Notes under the pieces: model-generated
The model's input: only the letters and a program-made list of their open reading frames with translations
Database searches by the model: none
What the model was told of the DNA's origin: nothing
From: Paraphotobacterium marinum
GTDB lineage: Bacteria; Pseudomonadota; Gammaproteobacteria; Enterobacterales; Vibrionaceae
DNA: 64,000 bases
Direction of reading: 5' to 3'
NCBI RefSeq assembly: GCF_002216855.1
Contig: NZ_CP022356.1
Location: 62,001-126,000, forward strand
Translations under genes and position numbers: made by a program
In this document: piece by piece, positions 27,432 through 36,635 of the stretch
Position numbering within the stretch: position 1 is the stretch's first letter
How the letters are laid out: each line of letters opens with the position of its first letter

Positions 27432-28412
27432 TTAAAGATATTTAGAGGACATTTCTATACTTAAAAAGTTATTAATGAGTAATTTAATATAATTGATTAA
27501 TACATAAAAAACAGCAAAAAGTGCTACAATTCCTTCAAACTCAGCAACTATGTGAGCTTTATTTTCATAATGAGTTAGGAAGTTCATTGAGTGTATCCAA
27601 TCTGAAAGTTTAAACATTGCTACTGAGCTAATAACCAAAGGAAAGGTAAAAGCAGCATAACTTGGATGAAATGAACGAAACAATGATTTTAAAAAAAACA
27701 AGTAAACTAAAGCTGTCATAAAAATTGAAACACTACTCAGAATAGAAATAACAACAATATCAGGTTGAGAAGAAATTGTGAGATAACCAGCCAAACTTAT
27801 ACTTGGCGGAGCTGCAAAAATTGCAAGTGTAGGCTCAGTATTTTTAGGTATTACTGTTTCAAAAATAATTCTATATAACATTAAAGGAAGAATAGTTAAA
27901 TAAGTTGTTATACCAAATAACATTAAAAAATATGTCAGAGGCAACAAGGAGTTTAAGTTAGGAAATGTTACAGCAGATACAATAATACCAACAGGTGGTA
28001 CGAACCATGAGGGGATCATGTGATGTAATTTAAATTCACGTATTCTGAAAAATAAAAATGTCAAAAGAAAACAAAGGTGAATAATTATTCCTAATACCCA
28101 AAATGTTAAACCTAACATGAAAGAATATTTATTGATAGTGGTAGAAATAACCATTATGGTCATTGAAATAGTAGGTAAAATACTACCAGTCACTGGATGA
28201 GATAAATCATCAAAAAAATAACGTGGAAAACATATAAATTTTAGCGTTAATATAAGTAGCAATAATAAAGAAAAAATAGCGAAAGTTAGTTGCGCATAAT
28301 TATTGAAATCATACATGTTTTCTAAACAAATCCCCAGACTAGATACCCCAAGAGATAAACCAGCAATTGGAGTCGGGACTTTCGAAAAATATTTTTTAAA
28401 TAATTTTATCAC
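27432..28412 (-). CDS. TDT family transporter (TehA/SLAC1-like)
   Basis: 326 residues and ten hydrophobic helices, as in the TehA/SLAC1 fold. Typical stretches are PTPIAGLSLGVSSLGICLEN at the N-terminus, FDDLSHPVTGSILPTISM, HHMIPSWFVPPVGIIVSAVT and AAPPSISLAGYLTIS, matching the tellurite-resistance/dicarboxylate transporter (TDT) family. Members are anion channels or efflux carriers; some confer tellurite resistance. It is convergent with a decayed lipoprotein copy, and a remnant of a second TDT gene lies 1.8 kb away. Substrate unknown. Confidence 0.87.
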   Translation of the reverse strand: MIKLFKKYFSKVPTPIAGLSLGVSSLGICLENMYDFNNYAQLTFAIFSLLLLLILTLKFICFPRYFFDDLSHPVTGSILPTISMTIMVISTTINKYSFMLGLTFWVLGIIIHLCFLLTFLFFRIREFKLHHMIPSWFVPPVGIIVSAVTFPNLNSLLPLTYFLMLFGITTYLTILPLMLYRIIFETVIPKNTEPTLAIFAAPPSISLAGYLTISSQPDIVVISILSSVSIFMTALVYLFFLKSLFRSFHPSYAAFTFPLVISSVAMFKLSDWIHSMNFLTHYENKAHIVAEFEGIVALFAVFYVLINYIKLLINNFLSIEMSSKYL

Positions 28413-28700
28413 TAAATTTCCTCAATATGATTAGATTTAATCTTTGGGAACATATAATTTTTGTATGTCTTTAACTATCAAAAAATTTAATAAATTACAT
28501 TTTTTAAATTTAAATAATTTCGAAGAAAGGTTAACAATAGCATTAACTCATTGTAATTTATTCATAATAAATAATAAGTTCTGTTTATTTTTATAAGTAT
28601 TGATGATAAAAAATATGTTATCTTGTGATATTAAATTTTACTAAACAACTGATTTTTCGAAAGAATAAATTTATTGTTTAATATAACTTCGGAGTAAAAA

Positions 28701-29570
28701 ATGAAAAAAATATCTTTTACATCCCAAAATGAAACTATTATTGGATGTTTATACGAGCCCCAACAAATGAATAAAGATCAGTGTTATCCAGCAATTATAT
28801 TATGTAATGGTTTTGCAGGTGTAAAAGAGCTTCTTTTACCATCCTTTGCAGAAGCTTTTGCAGATGCTGGCTACATCGTATTAACGTTTGACTATAGAGG
28901 ATTCGGAGAGAGTGAAGGAGAAAAGGGTAGATTAGTACCAAAATTACAAATCGAAGATATTCATGCAGCAATAGATTTTTTAAGTAGTTTAGATAATATC
29001 GATTGTCATCGTATTGGACTATGGGGAACTTCATACGGTGGAGCAAATGCCATAATTGCAACAGATGAAAACTCTAAAATTAAATGTTTAGCTGTACAAT
29101 TAACATTTGCGAATGGTGAGCGTGTGGTGACTGGAGAAATGAATTCTGAAGAAAAAGAAAAGTTTTTCGCTATGATTTCACGTTTAGTTGAGAAAAAAGA
29201 AAAAACTGGCAAAGAAATGATGACGCCTTTGATTAAGGTTTTATCCGATCCACAATCACAGTCTTTCTATAATAAGTATTGTAATGACTTTCCGGATTTA
29301 AAAATAAAAATACCGTTCTTAACTGTAAACGAAACTTTATCTCACAAACCTGAGAATCATATTGGTAACATTCATATTCCAATTTTAATTGTTGGCTCTC
29401 AAACAGATAGTGTTAACCCAGCTCAAGAATCTCATATACTTTACGAAAAAGCCAATTCACCAAAAGAAATATTTATGGTAGAAAAAGCAGATCATTATGA
29501 TTGTTATGAGGGAGAGGCTTTTAAATCAATTGTTGCAAAACAGATAGATTGGTTTAATAAATATTTATAG
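28701..29570 (+). CDS. alpha/beta hydrolase (dienelactone-hydrolase/peptidase-S15-like)
   Basis: 289 residues. ILCNGFAGVKELLLPSFAEAF supplies the oxyanion strand-loop, FDYRGFGESEG the next conserved turn, RIGLWGTSYGGANAI the nucleophile elbow (Ser in G-T-S-Y-G-G), VGSQTDSVNP the acid loop and EKADHYDCYEG the His. A helical cap of about 70 residues (EEKEKFFAMISRLVEKKEK) sits between. Related proteins are annotated as DLH-like or S15 peptidase-like hydrolases; the substrate is not predictable. A CGGAG lies 6-7 nt before the ATG. No signal peptide, so cytoplasmic. Confidence 0.85.
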   Translation: MKKISFTSQNETIIGCLYEPQQMNKDQCYPAIILCNGFAGVKELLLPSFAEAFADAGYIVLTFDYRGFGESEGEKGRLVPKLQIEDIHAAIDFLSSLDNIDCHRIGLWGTSYGGANAIIATDENSKIKCLAVQLTFANGERVVTGEMNSEEKEKFFAMISRLVEKKEKTGKEMMTPLIKVLSDPQSQSFYNKYCNDFPDLKIKIPFLTVNETLSHKPENHIGNIHIPILIVGSQTDSVNPAQESHILYEKANSPKEIFMVEKADHYDCYEGEAFKSIVAKQIDWFNKYL

Positions 29571-29603
29571 AATTTTTTATTAATTTTATGTATTTTTATA
29601 ATT

Positions 29604-29658
29604 AGAAGTTAAATCTTTATATAGATTTTATTACTATAAATTAAAGATTTTAACTTCT
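29604..29658 (+). terminator. long-stem terminator after the hydrolase gene
   Basis: AGAAGTTAAATCTTTA pairs, with a single bulged base, with TAAAGATTTTAACTTCT about 25 nt later. It sits 34 nt after the hydrolase stop. The T-run after the stem is poor, so it could equally be an RNA-stabilising hairpin. Confidence 0.45.
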
Positions 29659-29716
29659 CAAAAAATAGTTAGTGATTTCAACCATACTTTATGCACCAAC
29701 AATGAAGTATTTATGT

Positions 29717-30145
29717 TTAAAGGGATTTATTTAAACATTTATGTGTATCTTCGAAGTTTTGATTGAAATAAAAGCGATGTGCGTCCTCTCTTTTATTATT
29801 GGTAGTTATTTCAATTTTTTTGCAATTTAAAGATTTAAAGTATAACTCAGCAATTTGAATTAATTTCTCACCTATATTTTGATTTCTTTCGCATGAAGAT
29901 ACCACTAGAGATACTATTCTTCCTGTATTGTAATTATGATGAAACATCCTCAAAACAGAACAACTAATTAATCCTATAATGTTTTTTTCTTTTTCTGCAA
30001 TGTAATTCACTTCATAAGAGTTTTTGTTTTGAAGTTCTATTGTTTGCTTTAATTCATCAGGAGATAAATCATATCCTAGCTCTTTAATTAGGGGAATTAA
30101 TTGTTTAATGTCACTTATTTGCGCTTGTCTAATTTTTATTTCCAT
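29717..30145 (-). CDS. GNAT family N-acetyltransferase
   Basis: 142 residues. It starts with a canonical GNAT beta-1/alpha-1 (EIKIRQAQISDIKQLIPLIK), has the beta-4 segment NIIGLISCSVLRMFH, motif A VSLVVSSCERNQNIGEKLIQ (Q/R-x-x-G-x-G/A slightly degenerate as RNQNIGE) and the end DAHRFYFNQNFEDTHK, where H-R-F-Y is the usual motif B tyrosine region. Substrate unknown. Divergent from the large FAD/Fe-S dehydrogenase. Confidence 0.87.
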   Translation of the reverse strand: MEIKIRQAQISDIKQLIPLIKELGYDLSPDELKQTIELQNKNSYEVNYIAEKEKNIIGLISCSVLRMFHHNYNTGRIVSLVVSSCERNQNIGEKLIQIAELYFKSLNCKKIEITTNNKREDAHRFYFNQNFEDTHKCLNKSL

Positions 30146-30216
30146 TATAATTTTTTAGAATATGAACTAATGAAAATGATTCTACTTATGAATTATTACA
30201 ATTGAGTGAAATTTGT

Positions 30217-33066
30217 ATGGAATATAATTATTTAAGTTTATTAAAAAAGATTAAAACTTACATTCCGAAAGATAATATTATAACGGATCCAACTCTATGT
30301 TATGCATATGGGACTGATGCAAGTTTATATCGAATTACGCCTAAAATAGTACTTAAAGTTAGACATGCCGAAGAAATGTCAAAGTTTATAAAAGATGCGC
30401 TATTTTATAAAACGCCTATTACTTTTAGAGCAGCTGGAACTAGTTTGTCAGGTCAAGCATTATCTGATTCCATTTTAGTGGTTTTACATGAAAATTACTG
30501 GAAAAAAATAACGATAATAGACAATGGTAAAGAAGTTTCTCTTGAGCCAGGTTTAATTGGTGGAGATGTCAATCTTATTTTGAAGCCTTATGGGTATAAA
30601 ATTGGACCAGATCCTAGCTCTATAAACTCATGTAAAATTGGTGGAATAGCTGCCAACAATTCATCTGGAATGTGCTGTGGAGTTAAATTGAATGCTTATC
30701 ATACGCTAAAAGGTATGAAAATTATTTTTTGTGACGGCACAGTCCTTGATACTTTAAATAAAAATAGTGTTGATACTTTCAAACAAAAACATTTTGATCT
30801 ACTAGACAGTATTTATGAATTAAGATTGCAGTTACTTGAAAACAAACCACTTAGAGAGAAAGTCCAAACTAAATATAGAATTAAAAACACGACCGGTTAT
30901 GGTATTAATGCATTACTTGATTATGAAAACCCAATTGATATTTTACAACACTTATTAATTGGCTCGGAAGGGACATTAGGTTTTATTGCAAATATTAATT
31001 TAGAAACGATTCCTTTAAAAAATAATCAAATGACGGGTTTTTTTGTTTTTGAAAATATTGAAAATGCATGTGAAGCTGTTGTTGAAATTACAAAATTAAA
31101 TCCTGATGCAATAGAGCTAATGGATTTCTTATCGTTAAAATCACTTGTACCCATCTCGGAAATTGGGTTTTATGACTCGCATTTAAGTAAAGGAAGTAAA
31201 CCAGCTGCATTATTAATTCAAATTCAAGGTGATTCATCAGATTCATTAATAGATAAAGCTGCATCAATTAACAAAGAGTCACTCAGGCACAACCTTCTGT
31301 TTAAATATGACTTTACAAAAGATGAAAATCAAACAAAGAACTTATGGGATTTAAGAAAGGCTTTGCTTCCTAAAGTAGGTGCTCACAGGGAAAGGGGCTC
31401 TACATTAATTGTTGAAGATGTCACAGTACCACTAACATGTTTAGCTCAAGCGACTATTCAAATTCAAAATCTTCTAAAAAAATATGATTATACAGATGGT
31501 GTCATTTTTGGACATGCAATGGATGGAAGTTTACATATAGTTTTTTCTCAGCAATTTAATCACCAAGAAGGACATAAAAAATACCAAAATTTTATAGATG
31601 AGTTAGTAAGGATTATTGTCAATGATTTTAATGGATCACTAAAAGGGGAACATGGAACAGGAAGAAACATGGCTCCTTTTGTCGAGCAAGAGTGGGGCAA
31701 GGATGCCTATTCAATCATGCAAAAAGTAAAGACTTTGTTTGATAAAACTTTTCTTTTAAATCCGGGCGTTATAATTAATGATGACCCTGAGGCACATTTA
31801 AAAAATATAAAACAAAAAGAAATTCACCATTCTGATTTGGATAAGTGTATGGATTGCGGCTTTTGTGAAAAAGTTTGTCCTTCAGAAGGGTATACTTTTA
31901 CGCCAAGGCAAAGAAATACTATTTTAGATAAAATCAAGTCTCTGGACAATCAATCAAATCATTACAATACAAAAAAAACCCATAAGATATTTCAACATTA
32001 TGGAGTTGATACTTGTGCAACTACAGGCGCTTGTGAATTAAGTTGTCCAGTAGGCATCAATGTAGGACAATTGATATTAACAGAAAAGTCGAAATCAGAT
32101 GTTTTAGTTAAATCTAAATTTGTTGATCTTATTGCAAAGAATTTTGAAATAACCACTGATATAATGCGATTTAATTTGTCTAGTCTATCTTTTTTGAAAA
32201 AGTTGTTAGGAAAAGAATTTGTAGAAAGAAAATCCATGCAAATCAATCAGAAAATATCTTCTATACCTTATGTTGGATCAAACTTCCCAAATGCTTTAAA
32301 AAAAAATCAACTCCAAAAGATTGCTCAATCTGACAATCAATTAAAGCAAGTTGTTTATATACCTAGTTGTATTAATAGACTTATGGGAAATAATGATTCA
32401 AATAAACAAGAATCCCCACTGATTGAGATTGTAGTAAAAGTATTAAGTTATTTTGGCTATAATGTGCTGATACCTCAAAATATAAATGAATTATGTTGCG
32501 GTCTTGCATTTAAAAGTAAAGGATTTTTAAAGTCATACCATTTTAAAAATGACGAGATGCTATCATCAATAACAGAAATGAAATTGACTTCAGATAATAC
32601 GCCCATCTTAATGGACCATAGCTCATGTTTTGATTGTTTGATTGAAAAGAATAAAAATATGAACATATATGAGCCGTTTCGCTTTATTGACGAATATATT
32701 TTAGATAGATTTGCATCTTCTCCTTCAAAAGATAAAGTTTTGGTGCATATACCATGCTCGTCCATTAAGAATAAGCTTCATCAATCTTTTTATAATGTAA
32801 TGAATAAAATTTCAGAAAATATTGAATATACAGAATTAGAATGTTGTGGGTTTTCGGGTGATAAGGGATTTTTTTATCCCAAACTAAATGAGAATGCTTT
32901 AAGAAAGATGAGCCGTGATAAAATTAGTTGTGATTATGGCGTATCAAATAGTAGAACTTGTGAAATTGGTCTTGCAGATCATACTGGTCTAGAGTTTAAT
33001 TCAATTTTTCATCTTTTCAATCAATTAATTGAGTCTCAAAGTTTAAAGTTAGAACAGGTGGAGTAG
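30217..33066 (+). CDS. FAD-binding and [4Fe-4S] dehydrogenase (D-lactate/2-hydroxy-acid dehydrogenase, Dld-II/YdiJ-like)
   Basis: 949 residues from the ATG of MEYNYLSLL; a TTG five codons earlier has no Shine-Dalgarno. Order of domains: FAD-binding type 4 (TFRAAGTSLSGQALSDSILV, IGGIAANNSSGMCCGV), FAD-linked oxidase C-terminal domain (FGHAMDGSLHIVFS, LKGEHGTGRNMAPFVE), two ferredoxin-like motifs (CMDCGFCEKVCP at about 543 and CATTGACELSCPVGI at about 599) and two CCG repeats (ELCCGLAF, ECCGFSGDKG). Such proteins oxidise D-lactate or D-2-hydroxyglutarate-type substrates and pass electrons to quinone at the inner membrane. Full length, intact. The exact substrate is an inference. Confidence 0.88.
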   Translation: MEYNYLSLLKKIKTYIPKDNIITDPTLCYAYGTDASLYRITPKIVLKVRHAEEMSKFIKDALFYKTPITFRAAGTSLSGQALSDSILVVLHENYWKKITIIDNGKEVSLEPGLIGGDVNLILKPYGYKIGPDPSSINSCKIGGIAANNSSGMCCGVKLNAYHTLKGMKIIFCDGTVLDTLNKNSVDTFKQKHFDLLDSIYELRLQLLENKPLREKVQTKYRIKNTTGYGINALLDYENPIDILQHLLIGSEGTLGFIANINLETIPLKNNQMTGFFVFENIENACEAVVEITKLNPDAIELMDFLSLKSLVPISEIGFYDSHLSKGSKPAALLIQIQGDSSDSLIDKAASINKESLRHNLLFKYDFTKDENQTKNLWDLRKALLPKVGAHRERGSTLIVEDVTVPLTCLAQATIQIQNLLKKYDYTDGVIFGHAMDGSLHIVFSQQFNHQEGHKKYQNFIDELVRIIVNDFNGSLKGEHGTGRNMAPFVEQEWGKDAYSIMQKVKTLFDKTFLLNPGVIINDDPEAHLKNIKQKEIHHSDLDKCMDCGFCEKVCPSEGYTFTPRQRNTILDKIKSLDNQSNHYNTKKTHKIFQHYGVDTCATTGACELSCPVGINVGQLILTEKSKSDVLVKSKFVDLIAKNFEITTDIMRFNLSSLSFLKKLLGKEFVERKSMQINQKISSIPYVGSNFPNALKKNQLQKIAQSDNQLKQVVYIPSCINRLMGNNDSNKQESPLIEIVVKVLSYFGYNVLIPQNINELCCGLAFKSKGFLKSYHFKNDEMLSSITEMKLTSDNTPILMDHSSCFDCLIEKNKNMNIYEPFRFIDEYILDRFASSPSKDKVLVHIPCSSIKNKLHQSFYNVMNKISENIEYTELECCGFSGDKGFFYPKLNENALRKMSRDKISCDYGVSNSRTCEIGLADHTGLEFNSIFHLFNQLIESQSLKLEQVE

Positions 33067-33383
33067 TGTCAATGTATCCAAAGTACTACAATAAATACTT
33101 ACTGTGGTTTAGGTTCTATTTTCACTGACTCCCTTTGCTTGGATAAGTTGACCCATATAGTAAAAGTGTAAATGGGCTAATAACAAGGATAAAATCATGA
33201 GTATTAATCCTTATTATAATAATTACAAAACGATAAGAGACTGATAAATTTTAGAAGATGTTTAAAGTGGTTTATAATATTAAGGTATTTATTAAATCGT
33301 ATGTGGCTTTGCAAGTTTATTATTTGATCATTTTATAATGATGTTTCTTCTAAAATTAAGAATGTGCATTAATGGAGATGAGA
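33067..33383. other. spacer (317 bp) with a possible 15-codon leader ORF
   Basis: There is no gene of normal size. At about 33197 an ATG with AAGGATAA upstream opens a 15-codon frame (MSINPYYNNYKTIRD) that stops; it resembles the start of a gene cut short. Nothing else stands out. Confidence 0.35.
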
Positions 33384-33536
33384 ATGAGCATAAAAAAAGA
33401 ATTCATTGAATTTGATTATGAGCATGATAAAGAAGGCAAGAGAGTAATTTTCAAATCTAAGCCTTTAGATTATGAATCACTACAAAATGATTATGAAGCA
33501 TTAAAAGAAATACTCGATGAAGTACATAACATTTAA
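33384..33536 (+). CDS. small acidic protein, 50 residues, unknown
   Basis: The protein begins MSIKKEFIEFDYEHDKEGKR and ends EALKEILDEVHNI. GGAG sits 6 nt before the ATG chosen here; two in-frame ATGs further upstream overlap that Shine-Dalgarno and are less likely. It is highly charged, soluble and probably has a beta-strand pair followed by a helix. It lies 33 bp upstream of a four-helix membrane protein on the same strand, suggesting a two-gene unit. No family recognised. Confidence 0.55.
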   Translation: MSIKKEFIEFDYEHDKEGKRVIFKSKPLDYESLQNDYEALKEILDEVHNI

Positions 33537-33569
33537 AGTAGATTAATTAGAGTAAGGTAGGAGCATTAT

Positions 33570-34406
33570 TTGTTTGCAATTCTTCTTCTCATTCCAATTC
33601 TTGTGGCTGGATATACACATAATATATTCTCCTTAAGTGCATCTTTTAAAAAGTATCAAAACTCCCAAGAATATTATTTAAGTATAATAAATGCTGGTGC
33701 TTTGTATGTTAGTATTACAGCGATATTATATGTGGTTTATCAGGGATTAGTTTGCACCTATGTTGTTTACAAAGAGATAGACTTTGTAAATTATGGACAT
33801 TGGACTCATTTTTTTAAGATCATAATTATTACCCTTGGATATGAGCTGACAAAATATAATGAGCTTTTTTATAGTCTTACAAGTGACACTATAGTATTTA
33901 TTGTAAAAGCGATATTATTTACAATTATTTCTGCCTATATATTCCCCGTTTTGTGGTGTAAGTTTTTAAATTATAAACTAGAAAACAATGAAAAAAATCT
34001 AACCAACCTTTATATAAATTCCTTAGATGAAATGACTTATACAACCTATACATTAATGAAAAAACATAAAAGTATCCTCATTACGCTTAAAAATAATAAG
34101 GTTTATCTAGTACACTCTATTGAAATAGACATAGATTATTATCATAAATTTAATCATGATTCTCTTGTATTAAAATGTTATCCTCAAGCCTCTGGGTATA
34201 GAGATAATAATACTCACACGCTAAAATTTACAACTTTATATCCTCCGCAAAAATCAAATGATGAGAGTTCTTTATTGTTTGTTTTTATATTGCGCAGTCA
34301 AATACAAATGGTCCAACCCTTTGATCCATTAAAATATAATAAAGAAAAAAAGAAGATGTCGAATAAAAACGAAATCTTTAATAAATATTGGCACATACCT
34401 CATTAA
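33570..34406 (+). CDS. membrane protein with cytoplasmic C-terminal domain (DUF6338-like?)
   Basis: 278 residues from a TTG start with GGAG 6 nt upstream. About three or four membrane helices lie in the first 135 residues (FAILLLIPILVAGYTH; YVSITAILYVVYQGLV; IVFIVKAILFTIISAYIFPV), followed by a soluble domain beginning MKKHKSILITLKNNKVYLVH, which looks like the small beta-barrel of DUF6338-type proteins that often read I-L-K-D-G-K-V-Y-x-G. That link is tentative. The C-terminus is basic (NKEKKKMSNKNE). Paired with the 50-residue gene upstream. Function unknown. Confidence 0.6.
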   Translation: MFAILLLIPILVAGYTHNIFSLSASFKKYQNSQEYYLSIINAGALYVSITAILYVVYQGLVCTYVVYKEIDFVNYGHWTHFFKIIIITLGYELTKYNELFYSLTSDTIVFIVKAILFTIISAYIFPVLWCKFLNYKLENNEKNLTNLYINSLDEMTYTTYTLMKKHKSILITLKNNKVYLVHSIEIDIDYYHKFNHDSLVLKCYPQASGYRDNNTHTLKFTTLYPPQKSNDESSLLFVFILRSQIQMVQPFDPLKYNKEKKKMSNKNEIFNKYWHIPH

Positions 34407-34714
34407 AAGAATATTCAAGAGTACACGGTATACATCATAATTTGATTTTTTATTTTTGGATGTAATCGCAAATTTATTTTAAATATTAAGTCTCGTTTTT
34501 CATTTCAAAAACAGTTATTTTTTAATGACAAGTTGCAAGTAATTGATAGTTTTGTCTTTTTTTGAAATATTAACATAGACTGCATCTTGTAAAGTATATA
34601 AGTACAACTTAAAGAAGGTAAATATGTCTCTATGTTGTATGAATGGAAATAGGAACGAAATATAGCCCTAAATTAGTAAGGCTATTTTTATAAAAATAAT
34701 CGAGGGATCTTTGT
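34407..34714. other. spacer (308 bp), no gene seen
   Basis: AT-rich sequence with stops in all frames. It must hold the promoter of the secreted nuclease-like gene; TTGTATG with GAGGGATC upstream marks that gene's translation start. No repeat or hairpin of note. Confidence 0.4.
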
Positions 34715-35596
34715 ATGAAAAAGTTTATAGTAAATAAAATTGCAGTTGTTTTAATTAATTTTATTTTTATTTCATTTAATGTTTTAGCAAATACTGATAT
34801 TGGAGTAATTCAATATAATGTAAAAGGAGATACAAGAAGTAGTCATAGTGGCGGTGTGTGGACAAAACCTAATTTGAGGGATAAACAGAGACAGTTAATT
34901 CAAGATAAAGTAGACAGCAATGATGTTGACTTTATAGCATTGGAGCAAGCTGTTACAGATACGACATCTGGAGCTAATCCACTATTGAATACTTTATTAC
35001 TTGGAAAGAAATGGATTACTATTTCTAATAGCGAACATTTTAGCAATGATTTTGATGAAGCTCAACTCACTTATGACTCAGATAAATGGACATTAATTTC
35101 TAGTCATAGTGATTTTTGGATCAAATCAGATGCAGAAGTTCGTCCATATACCATGGGTTATTTTCACTTAAAATCAGATGCATCGGTCAAAGTATTAGTC
35201 GTAGCCTTACACTTCCCACATTTATCAACTCCTGCTTGGAATTTGGAAAGTTTTAGAGACAACGTGTCAAAACTTGTTGGTTCGAGCGATTTAAGTAATG
35301 TAAATGTAATTTTAATCGGTGACATGAATGAAGCTAGTACTGAAGATAATATTAATAACTTAGCTGGCTTTTCAGAAATGTTTGGTAAGTTTAGTATAAC
35401 CAAAATTGCAAAGACATGTTGTTCAAATTCTGATTATGTTTATAACTTTGACCAAGTTGCAGTAAATAATGGTGGAGATTTTATGTCTAGCGAAATAATC
35501 AATTCTTCTGATCCGGATATTTATATACCAAAGGGAGCACCGACAGAAAGTGCTGAATCTCACAAAGCTATTTATGTGCAACTTACAGTGAATTAA
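34715..35596 (+). CDS. secreted endonuclease/exonuclease/phosphatase (DNase-I-like) family protein
   Basis: 293 residues. The signal peptide MKKFIVNKIAVVLIN...VLA is cleaved before NTDIGVIQYNV. The EEP fold motifs follow in order: IQYNVKGDT (Asn), DFIALEQAV (metal-binding Glu), VVALHFPHLS (catalytic His), ILIGDMNEAS (Asp/Asn) and, at the C-terminus, SAESHKAIYVQL, where the family usually has S-D-H; the Asp is replaced. EEP enzymes include nucleases and sphingomyelinases; which one this is cannot be told. Secreted by Sec, so extracellular or periplasmic. It has a strong terminator. Confidence 0.82.
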   Translation: MKKFIVNKIAVVLINFIFISFNVLANTDIGVIQYNVKGDTRSSHSGGVWTKPNLRDKQRQLIQDKVDSNDVDFIALEQAVTDTTSGANPLLNTLLLGKKWITISNSEHFSNDFDEAQLTYDSDKWTLISSHSDFWIKSDAEVRPYTMGYFHLKSDASVKVLVVALHFPHLSTPAWNLESFRDNVSKLVGSSDLSNVNVILIGDMNEASTEDNINNLAGFSEMFGKFSITKIAKTCCSNSDYVYNFDQVAVNNGGDFMSSEIINSSDPDIYIPKGAPTESAESHKAIYVQLTVN

Positions 35597-35658
35597 TCAG
35601 GCTAGTTTCAAGCTAAAACTAGGCGTCGATATATGGACGTTGATCATATATTACTGAT

Positions 35659-35684
35659 AGGGCAAGTTCGTACTTGCCCTTTTT
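35659..35684 (+). terminator. Rho-independent terminator after the secreted EEP gene
   Basis: AGGGCAAGT and ACTTGCCCT make a perfect 9-bp stem with loop TCGT and a TTTTTAT tail, 62 nt after the stop codon. This is a textbook intrinsic terminator and is relatively GC-rich for this genome. Confidence 0.9.
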
Positions 35685-35892
35685 ATATTTCGTAATTAGG
35701 AATAAACTTATGTTTTAACATTTCAATTATATTTTTTATGAAATTTGGATTTAGAATTAGCGCATTTTCTTTTTCATTGAATGAAGAGTCTAGTAACAAA
35801 GATTAAATACACAAGATAATTTTCTAACCTCTAAAAAATTCTGATTGATGATAATAAATAGTGCAAATATTGGGCTAAACATTAGTAATAAT

Positions 35893-36627
35893 TTAACTAA
35901 AATATGTGCCACCATTAATGTGTATGGTCTCTCCTGTGATATAAGAACTTGCTTTAGATGATAAAAATGCTGTAATTTCTGCAACATCGTCAGGTACTCC
36001 TACTCTTTCAACTGGTATTTTATTTTTGAAATCCATTCCTTGTTTTCTTAGATCTGCAATCATATCTGTTTCAATAAATCCAGGGGCAATACAATTAGCT
36101 GTAATACCTTTTTGTGCATATTCTAGAGCTAGACTTTTTGTAAAACCTTCTAAACCTGACTTTGATGCACTATAATGAGCTAGTCCAACTTGCGGAGAGC
36201 GTGCCAAAACACTAGAAATATTTATAATTCTACCAAATCCTTTTTTGGACATATGAGGAATAAATGCTTTTGCCAACTCAAATGCCGCTGTTAGGTTTGT
36301 TTCTATAGTTTGATCCCAAAGATTTCTCTTGAGTCTCATACTCAAAGATACGGTTCCTAAGCCAGCATTGCTTACTAAAATATCAGGCATTAAGCTGTCT
36401 AATTTTAAAGTTTTCTTCAGCTTTATGATTGAGTCTACTTCAGTAACATCTAAATAATGACTAATAAAACCCATAGCCTCAAGCATTTGACTGTCTTCTT
36501 TTTTTCTAGCAGTGGCTATTACCTTAGCTCCTCTTAGTTTTAAAAGTTTAGCTATTGATAGGCCAATTCCTCTGTTTGCTCCTGTAATGAGGACGACATT
36601 ATTATCTAGTTTTAAATTATCGAACAT
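35893..36627 (-). CDS. short-chain dehydrogenase/reductase, FabG-like 3-oxoacyl reductase
   Basis: 244 residues from MFDNLKLDNNVVL, which has AGGAAAA just upstream; an ATG nine codons earlier would overlap the thioesterase gene. Classical SDR features: cofactor loop LITGANRGIGLSIAKLL, NAG in ILVSNAGLGTVS, and catalytic Ser/Tyr/Lys in INISSVLARSPQ and HYSASKSGLEGF, then the AQKGITANCIAPGFIETDM and SYITGETIHINGG ending typical of FabG. It follows a hotdog thioesterase after 8 bp in the same transcript, so the pair probably acts on an acyl-ACP or acyl-CoA outside the main fatty-acid operon. Cytoplasmic. Confidence 0.9.
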   Translation of the reverse strand: MFDNLKLDNNVVLITGANRGIGLSIAKLLKLRGAKVIATARKKEDSQMLEAMGFISHYLDVTEVDSIIKLKKTLKLDSLMPDILVSNAGLGTVSLSMRLKRNLWDQTIETNLTAAFELAKAFIPHMSKKGFGRIINISSVLARSPQVGLAHYSASKSGLEGFTKSLALEYAQKGITANCIAPGFIETDMIADLRKQGMDFKNKIPVERVGVPDDVAEITAFLSSKASSYITGETIHINGGTYFS

Positions 36628-36635
36628 ATCTTTTC

